Shown: piece by piece, positions 38,146 through 47,524 of the stretch
Layout of the letters: the number at the start of each line of letters is the position of its first letter
Position numbering within the stretch: the first letter of the stretch is position 1
From: Parietichytrium sp. I65-24A
Taxonomy: Eukaryota; Sar; Bigyra; Thraustochytrida; Thraustochytriidae
Reading direction: 5' to 3'
Length of the DNA: 64,000 bases
Assembly: GCA_012862575.1 (NCBI GenBank)
Contig: BLSF01000079.1
Location: 62,001-126,000, forward strand
Notes under the pieces: generated by a model
Seen by the model: the letters and a program-made list of their open reading frames with translations, nothing else
What the model was told of the DNA's origin: nothing
The model's database searches: none
Made by a program: the position numbers and the translations under genes

Positions 38146-39526
38146 AAAGAATGAAGTAATGGGGAAAAGAAGTACGTCCCTCTTTGTCACTCGAGAGAAA
38201 TAATCAGTCTCCATCAAAGATTGCACGGCCTAATTGCCGGGACTCAGCGATGCTGGCGAGGTAACGTACAGAGTACAGGTACAGGGTACTGAGCGCAGCT
38301 TGCATCTCGTGCATCCAGCAGTTTCAAGTGGTGTCAAAGAGTGCCAAAAGATTGGCCTGGCTTCTGTGTATCTCCCTCGCCGGGATGTGTCCCTATCGCG
38401 TCGGAGGTGTGCGGCCCCGTCTCTCTACGACAGCGATCGAGACAGGGACTTTGAGAGCCAATTGAAAGAGCTTGCAATTGCAAAAGCGAAAGCAATAGCA
38501 AAAGGCAAAGTTAAAGTTAAAGTTATCTCAGCCTGGCACGTCTTGCAACGTTCACTTTCAGAGGCACCTGCAGACCGTCCATCCGTACATCCATCCATCA
38601 TCCATCCATCTCCCTTTCGAGCTGGCTCCCGCGCTGATTCGCGGAACGAAGGACAATGTCTTCGTGTTTGTTGGTGCGCATCAGTCAATATCGTCCACAT
38701 ACTCCCGCAATACTTTTTTGTTTTACACTTTCGCTCATCTTCCATTTCCATCATTAAAGTTTACATTTTCACCTTCTTGCATTGTCGCATTCTTCCGTTC
38801 TTACAGTTGCATCGAAAATTACTCTGTGTTTGGTTCCTTCGCACGTGGGGATGTGCAATTTCGAGCTTCCCACAGTGCACAATTTAGGTATATTATGCCC
38901 CCACCATCGCGTTTATATCTAGCAACATGCGAAGAGATGAAATGCGTTCCTCACTTTTGGGGGGCACAGGGCAGTTTATGAAGAGCTGGTCTTCCTAGGT
39001 GTGTGCCTATTATATATTACAAGACTTGGTGAAAGAGCAAGAAGAAGGGAGAATTAGCCACCCCTCTCCTCCATCCCACTCGCTCCATGGAATGAACGTT
39101 CCCTCGTAGAGCGAAGAGCATGTTGGCGAAGAGCGAAGAGGTTGTGGAAGTCACCCGCAGCATACGTGTGAAAAGATTGCAAGACTCTCTCTCTTTCCCT
39201 TTGATAGCAGACCGATGGCCTTCTCTAGTAGTGGTAACCGGATAGGGGCCGCCCCATTTGTGCCGAGAGCTCATGACTCACCCATTCCGAAGAGGTCCGA
39301 ACTTGCCGATGGAACTCACATTGTCAAGACTCATGCATTTCGCAGATGGTCGACTCGGACACTTGAGCTCGGAACGTATCATCAAATAAGTCGCTGATAC
39401 TCAACGGCGAATTCCCGGGTCCGGGATTGAATCTTTTCCTCTATTTGCTGACTTAAGAGCTTTGAAAACATGGAACGAAGAGGCGGAACTTCTCGTACTC
39501 CGCAGAAGAAAAGGGGCTTGGCTACC
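37033..39526. other. Spacer between the tandem G8 genes
   Basis: About 2.5 kb with no convincing gene. It has a (GAAA)n tract at about 38115-38149, an ATTCAGA iteration at 37505-37522, a GTTAAA iteration near 38510 and CCATC repeats near 38580-38610. Frames up to 217 codons (38234-38887 plus) are Ser/Arg-rich and lack domains. I found no similarity by eye to the upstream region of copy A, so the duplication did not obviously carry its promoter. Confidence 0.45.
38115..38149. repeat. (GAAA)n microsatellite
   Basis: About eight GAAA units in the spacer between the G8 genes. Confidence 0.9.
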
Positions 39527-39557
39527 ATGGCGTTATTTGTTCTTGCACTTCTTGCCT
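39527..39557 (+). CDS. Candidate signal-peptide first exon of G8 copy B
   Basis: An ATG in an optimal context (ACCATGG) opens MALFVLALLA followed by one base and a GTGAGT donor at 39558-39563. An acceptor CAG at 39677-39679 restores the frame exactly, giving MALFVLALLAFAAFAIGE, a strong signal peptide. The implied intron is 122 nt, like others in the window. The alternative is a continuous start at 39658 (MWKQLAAVAAFAIGE), which is a weaker signal peptide. Transcript data would decide. Confidence 0.45.
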
Positions 39558-39657
39558 GTGAGTCCAAGCTTGCGTAAGTAAAAGAAGAAATGGACTTTGA
39601 CGAGTTCAAATGCAAGGCAAACCCCGAACAGTGACCTCGTATTTTTTGAAGACGGAA

Positions 39658-42600
39658 ATGTGGAAACAACTTGCGGCAGTTGCCGCATTCGCGATCGGCG
39701 AGACGCAGGGTGCCGCGTGCCCGACGGTGTCTCCGACAACCTTCTCGCTGCCAACTGATACTGGCTTCTCCACCAGCGGCTTCGTTGGCCTTGATGACCT
39801 CGCGGAGAAGTTCACTCTTCGCTATCTTGACAACGACTTGCCCTCCCAGTGGCTTGCACAGTCCGACTGCCCATACTCTGCATCCGGGCTTGTGCATTGG
39901 CACGATAGCTCAACATGGACGTCTGGCGTCGTCCCTGCCGCCGGAGAGGATGTTGTCATCCCAGAGAATACCAAGGTCCTCGTGAGCCACTGCTCGCTGC
40001 TCTCGTCTCCATATAATATCATCACCGTCCCAGAGTCGAGCGAGCTCATCTTCAACGACCAGACCATCGAAATGCATGCTCACGGTCTCGAGGTGGCCGG
40101 AAAGCTCGTCATCGGGTCCGAGTCCTGCAAGATCAAATCAAAGGTGACGATCACACTTTACGGTGATCGACCTGCTTCAGCGGTAGAGGAAGCGTACAAA
40201 GGAATTCACATCCACGGGAATGGTGTACTCGATATGCACGGCGCACAGTTCTATCCTTCCTGGGCTCGGCTCGCCACCACCGCCGCTGCTGGAGACACCT
40301 CCATCTATCTATCTCACAAAGTCAATTGGCAACCTGGACAAGAGTTGGTCGTCCTCGGGACGGAGCTCAAGGACAGTCGGGACTGGCACCATAATGAAGT
40401 GCGGATCATCGCGAGTGTGGAGTTGTCAGGAGAGTTTTCCAAAGTTACACTCACACAAGCACTGGAATACACGCATCATAGTTCCACAAATTACCAGGGC
40501 GAAGTTGGCCTACTCTCTCGACAGGTTGTAATCCAAGGCGATCCGTCCTCGGAGCCTACTGACACCGACGATGCTGTTTGCAGCGACTCCACTTTCAGCT
40601 CCTACCCGTGCGCCAACAAATACCTCACCGGCTACGGTGGTCATGTGATGGTTCACGGAAGCAGTGCTGTTGGCCGAGTGTCTGGCGTGGAGTTCTTTCG
40701 GATGGGACAGACCAACTTTCTGGCTCGCTACCCTTTCCACTTTCACATTCTTGGCGACGCCGGCGCCGACTCATACATCCAGGACTCGAGTGTGCACAGA
40801 TCCTACTTTCGGTGCATCACCGTTCACGGCACCAATAAAACATTGGTTCGCAACAACGTAGCGTATGACGCGATTGGTCATTGCTACTATCTTGAAGATG
40901 GTGTGGAAGTCGAGAATACGTTGGAGTACAATCTTGCAGCCCATGTCCACTTTATTGGATACCCACCAACATCGGGAAACCAGTACCTGAGCGACTACTA
41001 CAGTAGTGCAAACCTTCTCATTCCAGCGGACGTGACAGCAAGTGGGTTCTACATCACCAACGCATACAATCACTACATCGGGAATGCGGCGAGCGGAGGA
41101 TACAGCGGATTTGCTTTTGTAAATGTCCCTTTGCCATTGGGAGTATTTCGCTCTTTGACATTGCCTTCAGGTCTCAATCCGTCGCAAAGACCAGTGTTGG
41201 AGTTTGATTCGAATACTTGCCACAGCACCGGCGTGTGGTGGTCTCAGGCAGGCTGTGTGTATGTAGGAGGCTTGCTGAAGTACGAATCTACCTCATCGGA
41301 CGTGATGACGTACAATCCAGGACGCCAGACGTCCGGACGAGACACGAAGTGCGAAACAAGCAGCGGAACATTCACGGCTTGCCCGCTGATCTTGAGTAAC
41401 CTCAAGATCTTCCTCGCCAACTGGGGCGTGAACAACTGGGGGGCTCGCGGAGAATTCTACAACGTTGAGACGTACGATGTGCAGCGTGGCCTCGCCATCA
41501 TTGGTACTCACTATGTGAACAACTACCTGGCAGTGTGCCGCACAGGATTCACGCCAGCAACGGTCGGAACCAAGTGGCTCGAGAACCGCTTCTTCAAATC
41601 GGAGTACGTCGGATTCGAGTTCTATGACACGTATCAGTACCACATCTTGTCGGACATCACCTTTCGCAACTGCGGATCAACCAGCCGAGATGCCGCGATT
41701 TGGCAGGGATTGACCCACTCGTTCCGCTGGGTCCCAGGCCCGATGCAAATCACCAAGAGAGTGACATACGAGAACTGCGACATGACTATGAGGTTCCGAG
41801 GTTCCGTGGAAAAGCTCGTGTCGGTGAGCGGATGGTTGACGAACTGGTTCGATGCAGACGGCACGGCGTTCGAGACTGGGGTACCGACCATTGTGGGCAA
41901 CTCGCGCGGAGGTTATCAGTGGTGGAACTATGATCCGGAGTGTACTGAAACTGATGGCGGCTGGTTCGTATGTCCAAAGTATTCGCCACGCAGCGGCGCG
42001 CGGCGTAACGTCGCTCGAGTGAGTTTTGTTCACGACTCGGAGCTGGTGACAGCCATGGAGAACGGAGAAGTGTGTCCAAACGCAGCATCGACTTCACCAC
42101 CGTGCGAGGAGCTTGGTCGAGTCACACACCTTGGGTCTCCGGTGAGCGACGGCATCCCACTGACCCCAAATCCTGCCGTGACGGGTGTTGCGAACTCTCT
42201 GGGATGGTACTTTGTGCTTGACAAGGGTTCGCCGGTGAGGGCGGAGTTTTCCGGGCTGCAGCTGGACGAGGAGGATACGGCGATGGTGGTCCTTCCGTAT
42301 CCAAAGTCGTCGTCCTTTACTATAACGTACGAGGCAGCGTATTGGTGCCAGCCTCAGTGGTATCAAGCGCCCAGAGCTTGCTCAGAGACTTTCACGGCGG
42401 TCGGGTCGGCAGCAGAAGTACGGTCAAGTCTGGGAAACAAATACTACTTTGACAGTAGCAGAGGTCTTTTATTCATAAAACTGACTCCTCAGAATCAAAA
42501 CTACGTGCGTTTCGATGGCGGAGACAAGTACTTGTCGTACTACGAGAAGGAGGACGAACGGATCCCGAGGGTGATCTGGTTTGGAAAGATTGTGGTCGAG

Positions 42601-43329
42601 GCAACGTGTCCACTGAATGCTGCAGATAGTAAATACTGCGAGTACTCGCACAATGATGCGAATGTGGAGGACCCTTGCTCTCTATACGAGGAAGCTGGTT
42701 CTGAGCTCGTAGCTGTTAATGACTGCTTGGCTGGAACAGGCACGATCTCTCCCACGAATCTGCCAACCAGTGCCCCTTCCGAAACTCCTACAAAAACTCC
42801 GACCAAGGCACCTACAACCAGGTCGCCTTCGAAAGCTCCGACCAAGGCACCAACGACAAATTCTCCTTCGAAAGCTCCAACCAAGGCGCCTACTACCAAA
42901 TCGCCCTCGAAAGCTCCGACCAAGGCACCTACAACAAAATCTCCTTCGAAAGCTCCAACCAAGGCGCCTACCACCAAATCGCCCTCGAAAGCTCCGACCA
43001 AGGCACCGACGACCAAATCGCCCTCGAAAGCTCCGACCATGGCGCCTACAACCAAATTTCCTTCGAAAGCTCCGACGATGACACCAACGGTTGCAGTAAC
43101 GAATGGAGATGGGCTAGAAAAGGATGCCCCAACAAGCGCGCCAACCACAGCACGTCCGACCAAGAGACCGACTTCTGAACCAACCTCGCGTCCGACCAAA
43201 ACGTCGCGCCCAACGATTGCACCAACCTCGCGCCCAACGAAGAGGCCAACTTCTGAGCCAACCTCGCGCCCGACCAAAACTTCGCGCCCAACGATTGCAC
43301 CAACATTCCGTCCTACAAAATCATCTTGA
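39658..43329 (+). CDS. Secreted G8-domain / beta-helix protein, copy B, with PT-rich tail
   Basis: Paralogue of copy A. From the Met at 39658 it has 1223 residues; with the candidate upstream exon, 1226. It contains the same G8 domain and beta-helix region. The alignment with copy A (33793-36856 to 39670-42733) has a constant offset of 5877 and no gaps. By eye 9 differences fall in the first 240 bp and 16 in the last 326 bp, with none in the 2498 bp between. After the shared block the protein is different: seven 13-residue units of SPSKAPTKAPTTK type, then two 26-residue units of RPTKRPTSEPTSRP type, with no hydrophobic anchor. Such PT-rich tails are probably O-glycosylated and cell-wall or matrix bound. 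So copy B looks secreted or wall-bound where copy A looks membrane-anchored. Confidence 0.85.
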   Translation: MWKQLAAVAAFAIGETQGAACPTVSPTTFSLPTDTGFSTSGFVGLDDLAEKFTLRYLDNDLPSQWLAQSDCPYSASGLVHWHDSSTWTSGVVPAAGEDVVIPENTKVLVSHCSLLSSPYNIITVPESSELIFNDQTIEMHAHGLEVAGKLVIGSESCKIKSKVTITLYGDRPASAVEEAYKGIHIHGNGVLDMHGAQFYPSWARLATTAAAGDTSIYLSHKVNWQPGQELVVLGTELKDSRDWHHNEVRIIASVELSGEFSKVTLTQALEYTHHSSTNYQGEVGLLSRQVVIQGDPSSEPTDTDDAVCSDSTFSSYPCANKYLTGYGGHVMVHGSSAVGRVSGVEFFRMGQTNFLARYPFHFHILGDAGADSYIQDSSVHRSYFRCITVHGTNKTLVRNNVAYDAIGHCYYLEDGVEVENTLEYNLAAHVHFIGYPPTSGNQYLSDYYSSANLLIPADVTASGFYITNAYNHYIGNAASGGYSGFAFVNVPLPLGVFRSLTLPSGLNPSQRPVLEFDSNTCHSTGVWWSQAGCVYVGGLLKYESTSSDVMTYNPGRQTSGRDTKCETSSGTFTACPLILSNLKIFLANWGVNNWGARGEFYNVETYDVQRGLAIIGTHYVNNYLAVCRTGFTPATVGTKWLENRFFKSEYVGFEFYDTYQYHILSDITFRNCGSTSRDAAIWQGLTHSFRWVPGPMQITKRVTYENCDMTMRFRGSVEKLVSVSGWLTNWFDADGTAFETGVPTIVGNSRGGYQWWNYDPECTETDGGWFVCPKYSPRSGARRNVARVSFVHDSELVTAMENGEVCPNAASTSPPCEELGRVTHLGSPVSDGIPLTPNPAVTGVANSLGWYFVLDKGSPVRAEFSGLQLDEEDTAMVVLPYPKSSSFTITYEAAYWCQPQWYQAPRACSETFTAVGSAAEVRSSLGNKYYFDSSRGLLFIKLTPQNQNYVRFDGGDKYLSYYEKEDERIPRVIWFGKIVVEATCPLNAADSKYCEYSHNDANVEDPCSLYEEAGSELVAVNDCLAGTGTISPTNLPTSAPSETPTKTPTKAPTTRSPSKAPTKAPTTNSPSKAPTKAPTTKSPSKAPTKAPTTKSPSKAPTKAPTTKSPSKAPTKAPTTKSPSKAPTMAPTTKFPSKAPTMTPTVAVTNGDGLEKDAPTSAPTTARPTKRPTSEPTSRPTKTSRPTIAPTSRPTKRPTSEPTSRPTKTSRPTIAPTFRPTKSS
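42823..43089 (+). repeat. 39-nt (13-residue) PT-rich tandem repeat, seven units
   Basis: Units start at 42823 and every 39 nt to 43057. The first five differ mainly in synonymous positions (ACC/ACA, GCG/GCA); the sixth and seventh carry Met for Lys and Phe for Ser. Reading in the same direction as G8 copy B, it codes an extended, likely glycosylated stalk. The antisense strand stays open across it as a composition artefact. Confidence 0.9.
43153..43308 (+). repeat. 78-nt (26-residue) PT-rich repeat, two units
   Basis: Two near-identical units (43153-43230 and 43231-43308) of RPTKRPTSEPTSRP type, plus a partial third, form the end of G8 copy B. Confidence 0.88.
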
Positions 43330-43522
43330 GGGGCCCCCGCGTGCGCTCCACCACTGTGGATCCCGCAACTGTAATGATGATATATGCAATGATTGTCAAC
43401 CGATGACCAATCATGTGAACATACGCAACATTGTAAAATGAGTGAAAGTAATTCCAATGTATTTCAACGCAAGAACGGTCCCACAAGATACTCTGCCAAA
43501 CCACCTCTCATGTCTTGCTTTG

Positions 43523-43615
43523 TCATGTGTTGTGATGCGATGTGATGTGATATAATGTGATATGATGTGTTGTGTTGTGATGTGATATAATGTGATATGA
43601 TGTGATGTGTTGTAT
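43523..43615. repeat. TGTGATG/TATAATG minisatellite
   Basis: A T/G/A-only stretch in which a 27-bp segment (TGATGTGATATAATGTGATA and on to TGATGTG) occurs at about 43544-43570 and again at 43578-43604. Confidence 0.8.
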
Positions 43616-43925
43616 CTTGTTGTAATGTGATGTCTTGTCTTGCGTTGTCTTTTCCATCCCAGCCCAATACGCAAGTAAAAGTTAAAAAGCATAGGAGCAC
43701 CCCCTAGCACCCGTGCGCATGTAACATCCGCACATCCCCGCATACCATTCTCGGCTGGGGATCATATCATCCTATACCACAATTGTTCTTAATCCAGTGA
43801 TAAAGCATGACCTGACCTTAAGGTAACCACATGCGGCGCGAATAGTACCAGATAGCGCGTTTTTATCCGGTCACATCATCCTCGTGCAATTTCGCAATAT
43901 CCCCCTCTGGTGAAAACCATTAGCA

Positions 43926-43969
43926 AAGAGAGAGAGAGTACACCTGTGGGCACATAGAGAGAGAGAGAG

Positions 43970-44000
<31 letters not shown>
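43926..44000. repeat. (GA)n and (CA)n compound microsatellite
   Basis: Alternating GA, CA and GA tracts about 130 bp upstream of the SHIPPO start. Confidence 0.9.
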
Positions 44001-44047
44001 CGACGAATGCGAAGGTAGAGAGCAGCGCGTCGGGAGAGCGTGCGTTG

Positions 44048-44078
<31 letters not shown>

Positions 44079-44089
44079 CTCTTTCTTTG
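44048..44089. repeat. (CTTT)n microsatellite in a 5' leader
   Basis: About ten CTTT/CTCT units end 45 bp before the SHIPPO start codon. They keep an artificial upstream frame open (Phe/Leu/Ser repeats). Confidence 0.9.
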
Positions 44090-44134
44090 TCATTGTCGCT
44101 CAGTTTTCATCGGAAGGCGCGAGTGAGGGGCAAG

Positions 44135-45175
44135 ATGGCGAAGGGGTCGAAGTCCACGAAACGCAGCGCTCCATCAATACCCAGCAATCATTGGCCGGTG
44201 CAGCGCGAGGAGGCCAGGGCGAAGGACGGGTTTGGCAATAGTTGCGCGAGGTTCAAGGCTAGCGCGGACGTGAACCCAGGGCCGGGGAGTTATCATAAGC
44301 CTGTGAATTATGTGGTGACGAGCGAAGAGTGCGCGTCGTTTTCGAAGAAAGGTTTTGGAGTTGGCTTTGCTTCCAAGACGGACCGCTTTGCGGCAGCAGC
44401 ATACGAGGAGGAGGAAGCCCCTGGGCCAGGCGCGTACTCGAGTCCAAGGTCTTCGATCAATTCGAGGAAAGACTTTAGTCGAGCAACCGCTTCGTCAACA
44501 TTTGTCAAACCCAAAAGGTACAGAGATGCGCCCCTACAGGACAATACGGAAATACCAGCTCCCGGGGAGTACATGTGGGAGAAGGAGCATTTGCCGGCTT
44601 ACAAGACGAAGAATCAATCCGCAGCCTTCAAGTCAAAGTCAAAGCGTGGTGAGATTCAACCGAGCTGCGCACCCGCCCCAGGGTCGTATTACAACGAATC
44701 CACATCCGCGAGCAATTCCAGTGGCGCTTCAGCTGCCTTTCGGTCCAAGTCAGACCGTGGCAATAGTTTAATTCTCAAAGGAATGCTTACGACACCGGGA
44801 CCAGGGGCTTACAGACAAGACACACATGGCGCGAGAGATGCCAAAGAGGAAATCTCGACAAGACTCTTATTTTCACCGCGCCAAAAGAAAGTAGTGGCCA
44901 AAGGCAACAAGAGGCAGTCTTCGATGTTTGCAAGCAACGGTCTGGATCGATTTGGAAACCCTCTAGAGAGGCTTGCTGCTCCCAACATCATTCCGGGTCC
45001 GGGAGCGTACGATCCCAAGCCAGTCAAGCCATCCTCAGGCGGCATGAGCAGCTTTCACTCCGAGGGAAAGCGAGAGAAGCCAGGCTCATGGCAGCCTCCA
45101 GGCCCAGCGTACTACAATCCTGGCGTCAAAGATAAGTGCTCCTTCTTGCTGAATTCCGGTTCGAAGTGGGTATAA
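44135..45175 (+). CDS. SHIPPO/STPG-family protein with sperm-tail PGP repeats
   Basis: A 346-residue intronless basic protein with seven spaced PG-repeat cores: NPGPGSY, APGPGAY, IPAPGEY, APAPGSY, TPGPGAY, IPGPGAY and PPGPAYY. Each is followed by a variable segment often holding SF/AF..K motifs (ASFSKKGF, AAFKSKS, AAFRSKSD). This is the ODF3/STPG (SHIPPO) pattern, and members are microtubule-associated proteins of ciliary doublets or pseudo-singlets. The start MAKGSKSTKR at 44135 (AAGATGG) is preferred because the upstream in-frame extension is a translated CTTT microsatellite. It supports a flagellate stage. Confidence 0.85.
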   Translation: MAKGSKSTKRSAPSIPSNHWPVQREEARAKDGFGNSCARFKASADVNPGPGSYHKPVNYVVTSEECASFSKKGFGVGFASKTDRFAAAAYEEEEAPGPGAYSSPRSSINSRKDFSRATASSTFVKPKRYRDAPLQDNTEIPAPGEYMWEKEHLPAYKTKNQSAAFKSKSKRGEIQPSCAPAPGSYYNESTSASNSSGASAAFRSKSDRGNSLILKGMLTTPGPGAYRQDTHGARDAKEEISTRLLFSPRQKKVVAKGNKRQSSMFASNGLDRFGNPLERLAAPNIIPGPGAYDPKPVKPSSGGMSSFHSEGKREKPGSWQPPGPAYYNPGVKDKCSFLLNSGSKWV

Positions 45176-45903
45176 TGGCAATCCACCGATCGGCTCAATA
45201 CTTACCTGAAGATGTATAGCAACCTTTTGTCCTTGATAAGAATTTGACCAGCCCTTGACCTGTCTTCAACATCGATTATGCGACTGCTTCAATGTTTGCT
45301 CCGCATCAACGCAGCGCGCGTCGTCATTCACAGCAGTCATCGCAAAACTCGCCCGGGAACCCACTCTGCCTCTGGCACTTACCTCAAGCTACCAATTAAC
45401 TTAGTGCCACTACCCCTCCAAGCCGGTTCTCTGTCCAAGAACCCACTCTGTCCCTGGCACAAACCTCGATCTACCACTTACTATAGTCCTCCGTATCTGT
45501 CCCCAACCTTCGCCAGCGAATACCGGCAACTCTTACGGCACGCGATAGTCACTCCTAATCACACACTCTCCTTCACTTTGTGCTTTTGCCACTCACAACA
45601 CACAAAGACAGAAAGACAGAAAGACAGAAAGACAGAAAGAAAAACACCGTCTCCTACTTTCTCCCGAATCTCCGGACGGCGAGTACCACCAAGGCGTACG
45701 CGGACACTAGCGCCTCATAACATTCCCGCCTATCGCGGCGCGTACTTTTGCCGCTTCCACGCGCGCACCCCTATCGCAGGGTCCGCGCGCACCGCTGGGT
45801 GGGCGAGGCCACAGTTCGCCTGCGGAAAACTTTCGTGCGCGGGAAACCTGAGGTTGCCCATAGCCCGGAGACTCACAGGAGATTCACAGGAGATTCACAA
45901 GAG
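45176..45903. other. Intergenic region
   Basis: No gene is called. An ACAGAAAG tandem (about 45605-45640) and ACAGGAGATTC repeats (45879-45903) occur. A minus-strand CAG-GTAAGTATT at about 45197-45208 is a perfect donor-like match without a supported gene around it. A plus-strand frame at 45278-45922 has no recognisable content. Confidence 0.4.
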
Positions 45904-46671
45904 ATGCGGAACAAGCAGGTAAAGGCGGACGAAAGTTTGCCCGTGAAAGGCGTTTTGGCTGTGAAAGCAACGGGGATCCCGGGCAATGAAACGACAGAGT
46001 TTGTGCAGAATCGGAGGGCAGCTGGTCTCGCCGAAGACAGATTCGAGGCAGTGGAGTACAAGATCGTACGCAAGAGGAAGAGAAACAAATTCTTGCTGGG
46101 CTGCCTGGCACCGAAACTTCCCGCGGAGGACTTGGCTGAAGATGGCGAATCGCAGGATGTAGAGAAGCAGGAGTGGAGGATGTGCAGCGTGTTCTTGGAG
46201 GGCGGCAATTTGGATTTCTACGCCACGGTGGTGGACACCGCCGATGGGTTCAAGGGCGAGGGCCTGTTGGGGTCGATTCGCATTTCGTACGCTCACACTG
46301 GGATGTTCGCCTCCAAGCAGGACCCAAGGGTCGTGAGCTTCAAGTTGCGGGGCGAGAGAATGACGGTCTTTTTTAGGTTAGATAATGTTGAGCTGCGCGA
46401 GCTGCTTATGCAGAGATATTTTCGGTTGCGGAAAAGGATAGAGTTAGAAACGACGGCTTACGAGGTGAATCGTAGCAAGCGGACGGCTGCGGGAGACCAC
46501 GCAAAGCAAGAGGTTCCGCATGAGGAGAAGGACGGCGAGATGGAATTGCAGCCTTACATCATGCCCGAAAGTACGAAGGCATATTTTGCGCAGTTGAAAG
46601 CTGCTTCGTACGCCCGCAAGTCTCTCCGCGTCGGCGCGCTCGATGAGATGGACGGCGAGGAGGACTACTGA
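45904..46671 (+). CDS. Orphan soluble protein
   Basis: A 255-residue protein I do not recognise. The codon use is regular and the frame is free of low complexity. A basic start (MRNKQVKADES) is followed by an Asn-Arg-Arg segment, then a beta-rich middle (about 100-175, with VEYKIVRKRKRNKFLLGC, then WRMCSVFLEGG and later IRISYAHTGMF and VVSFKLRGERMTVFFRL) that may be a PH-like or C2-like fold. A helical stretch (ELRELLMQRYFRLRKRIELE) and an acidic end follow. No membrane segment or signal is present. The start at 45904 is chosen because the in-frame sequence upstream (to 45748) is Arg-rich and includes the tandem ACAGGAGATTC repeat. Confidence 0.55.
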   Translation: MRNKQVKADESLPVKGVLAVKATGIPGNETTEFVQNRRAAGLAEDRFEAVEYKIVRKRKRNKFLLGCLAPKLPAEDLAEDGESQDVEKQEWRMCSVFLEGGNLDFYATVVDTADGFKGEGLLGSIRISYAHTGMFASKQDPRVVSFKLRGERMTVFFRLDNVELRELLMQRYFRLRKRIELETTAYEVNRSKRTAAGDHAKQEVPHEEKDGEMELQPYIMPESTKAYFAQLKAASYARKSLRVGALDEMDGEEDY

Positions 46672-47489
46672 CCTATTGCCAAACGCGTTTCTGTACAATC
46701 ATTCTGCCTTAGCGGCAGCCTTCGTGGGGAACCCAATTATTTAACCCAGACAGATATTACTATTTGTCTTGCCTCCTTCCTTTTTGCTCATAGCGGCTCC
46801 CTGCGGCTCCCTGTACTTTTTTCGAGAAATGCCTGTTCATACACCACTAAATCATTACTCCATTTTTGGACACCCCAATTCAACCTGGGTTTCCATTTCG
46901 GGCAAAAGTGTTTAGGGAGCTGCGTGGAGAAAATCCCAGAAGAGGTTCCTATCCGAAAACCGAGAAGAGTAGAGGGTTTACCGAGGATGACAGCTACCTA
47001 CTCTGGCAAATGCCAACGACGAACGAGAGCGAACAAGTGCTGAGAAACATCTATAGTATACGCCATTCATCTTGACTAAGATATTCCTTCCCCAACGTTC
47101 TTTAGCCTTCTCTATCTCTCTCCTATTGCCCTCTACTCTATATAGAATTTACCTACTAGAAACCTTAATATCCATACTCGTTTCATAACACTCTTTTCTC
47201 CACTCCCGTCCTTGGTCCTAACACCTCTCCTATCCATTCCGCTATCTCCGACGTCTCCTACATAATACCATCAATACCCCAGTACTCCTCCACGTGAAGC
47301 CCTGCTACCGCTTTCGGTAGCGCTATCGACAATCAAGCACAACTACGAAAGTAGTGACAGTAGTGACAGTACGACTTGGAGAAAGGATAAATCCATATCT
47401 TCGGCTAACACCCAGTAGCAGTCCTCAAGTAGGCGTCAGTTAGACTATTAGTAGCACGGCCAACGAGTCTCTCACAACAGATAGAGAGA

Positions 47490-47524
<35 letters not shown>

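Larger units (their letters stand above)
43330..44134. other. Intergenic, dense simple repeats
   Basis: This carries the 3' UTR of copy B and the promoter of the SHIPPO gene. It holds a TGTGATGTGATATAATG minisatellite, GA and CA tracts and a CTTT tract. No gene is seen. Confidence 0.5.

Noticed and set aside
42540-43457. A 305-codon antisense frame with Val-Val-Gly-Ala-Leu repeats
   Set aside because: It is the mirror of the PT-rich repeat of G8 copy B; its openness comes from repeat codon composition.
44045-44134. In-frame N-terminal extension of the SHIPPO protein
   Set aside because: It translates a CTTT microsatellite into Phe-Leu-Ser repeats and is best seen as 5' leader.
45199-45209. 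ATACTTACCTG, identical to the 5' end of U1 snRNA
   Set aside because: The following bases do not resemble U1. It is better read as the complement of a GTAAGT donor, itself without a supported gene.
45278-45922. A 214-codon plus-strand frame before the orphan gene
   Set aside because: Overlaps repeats, no domain, and ends inside the orphan gene's start in another frame.
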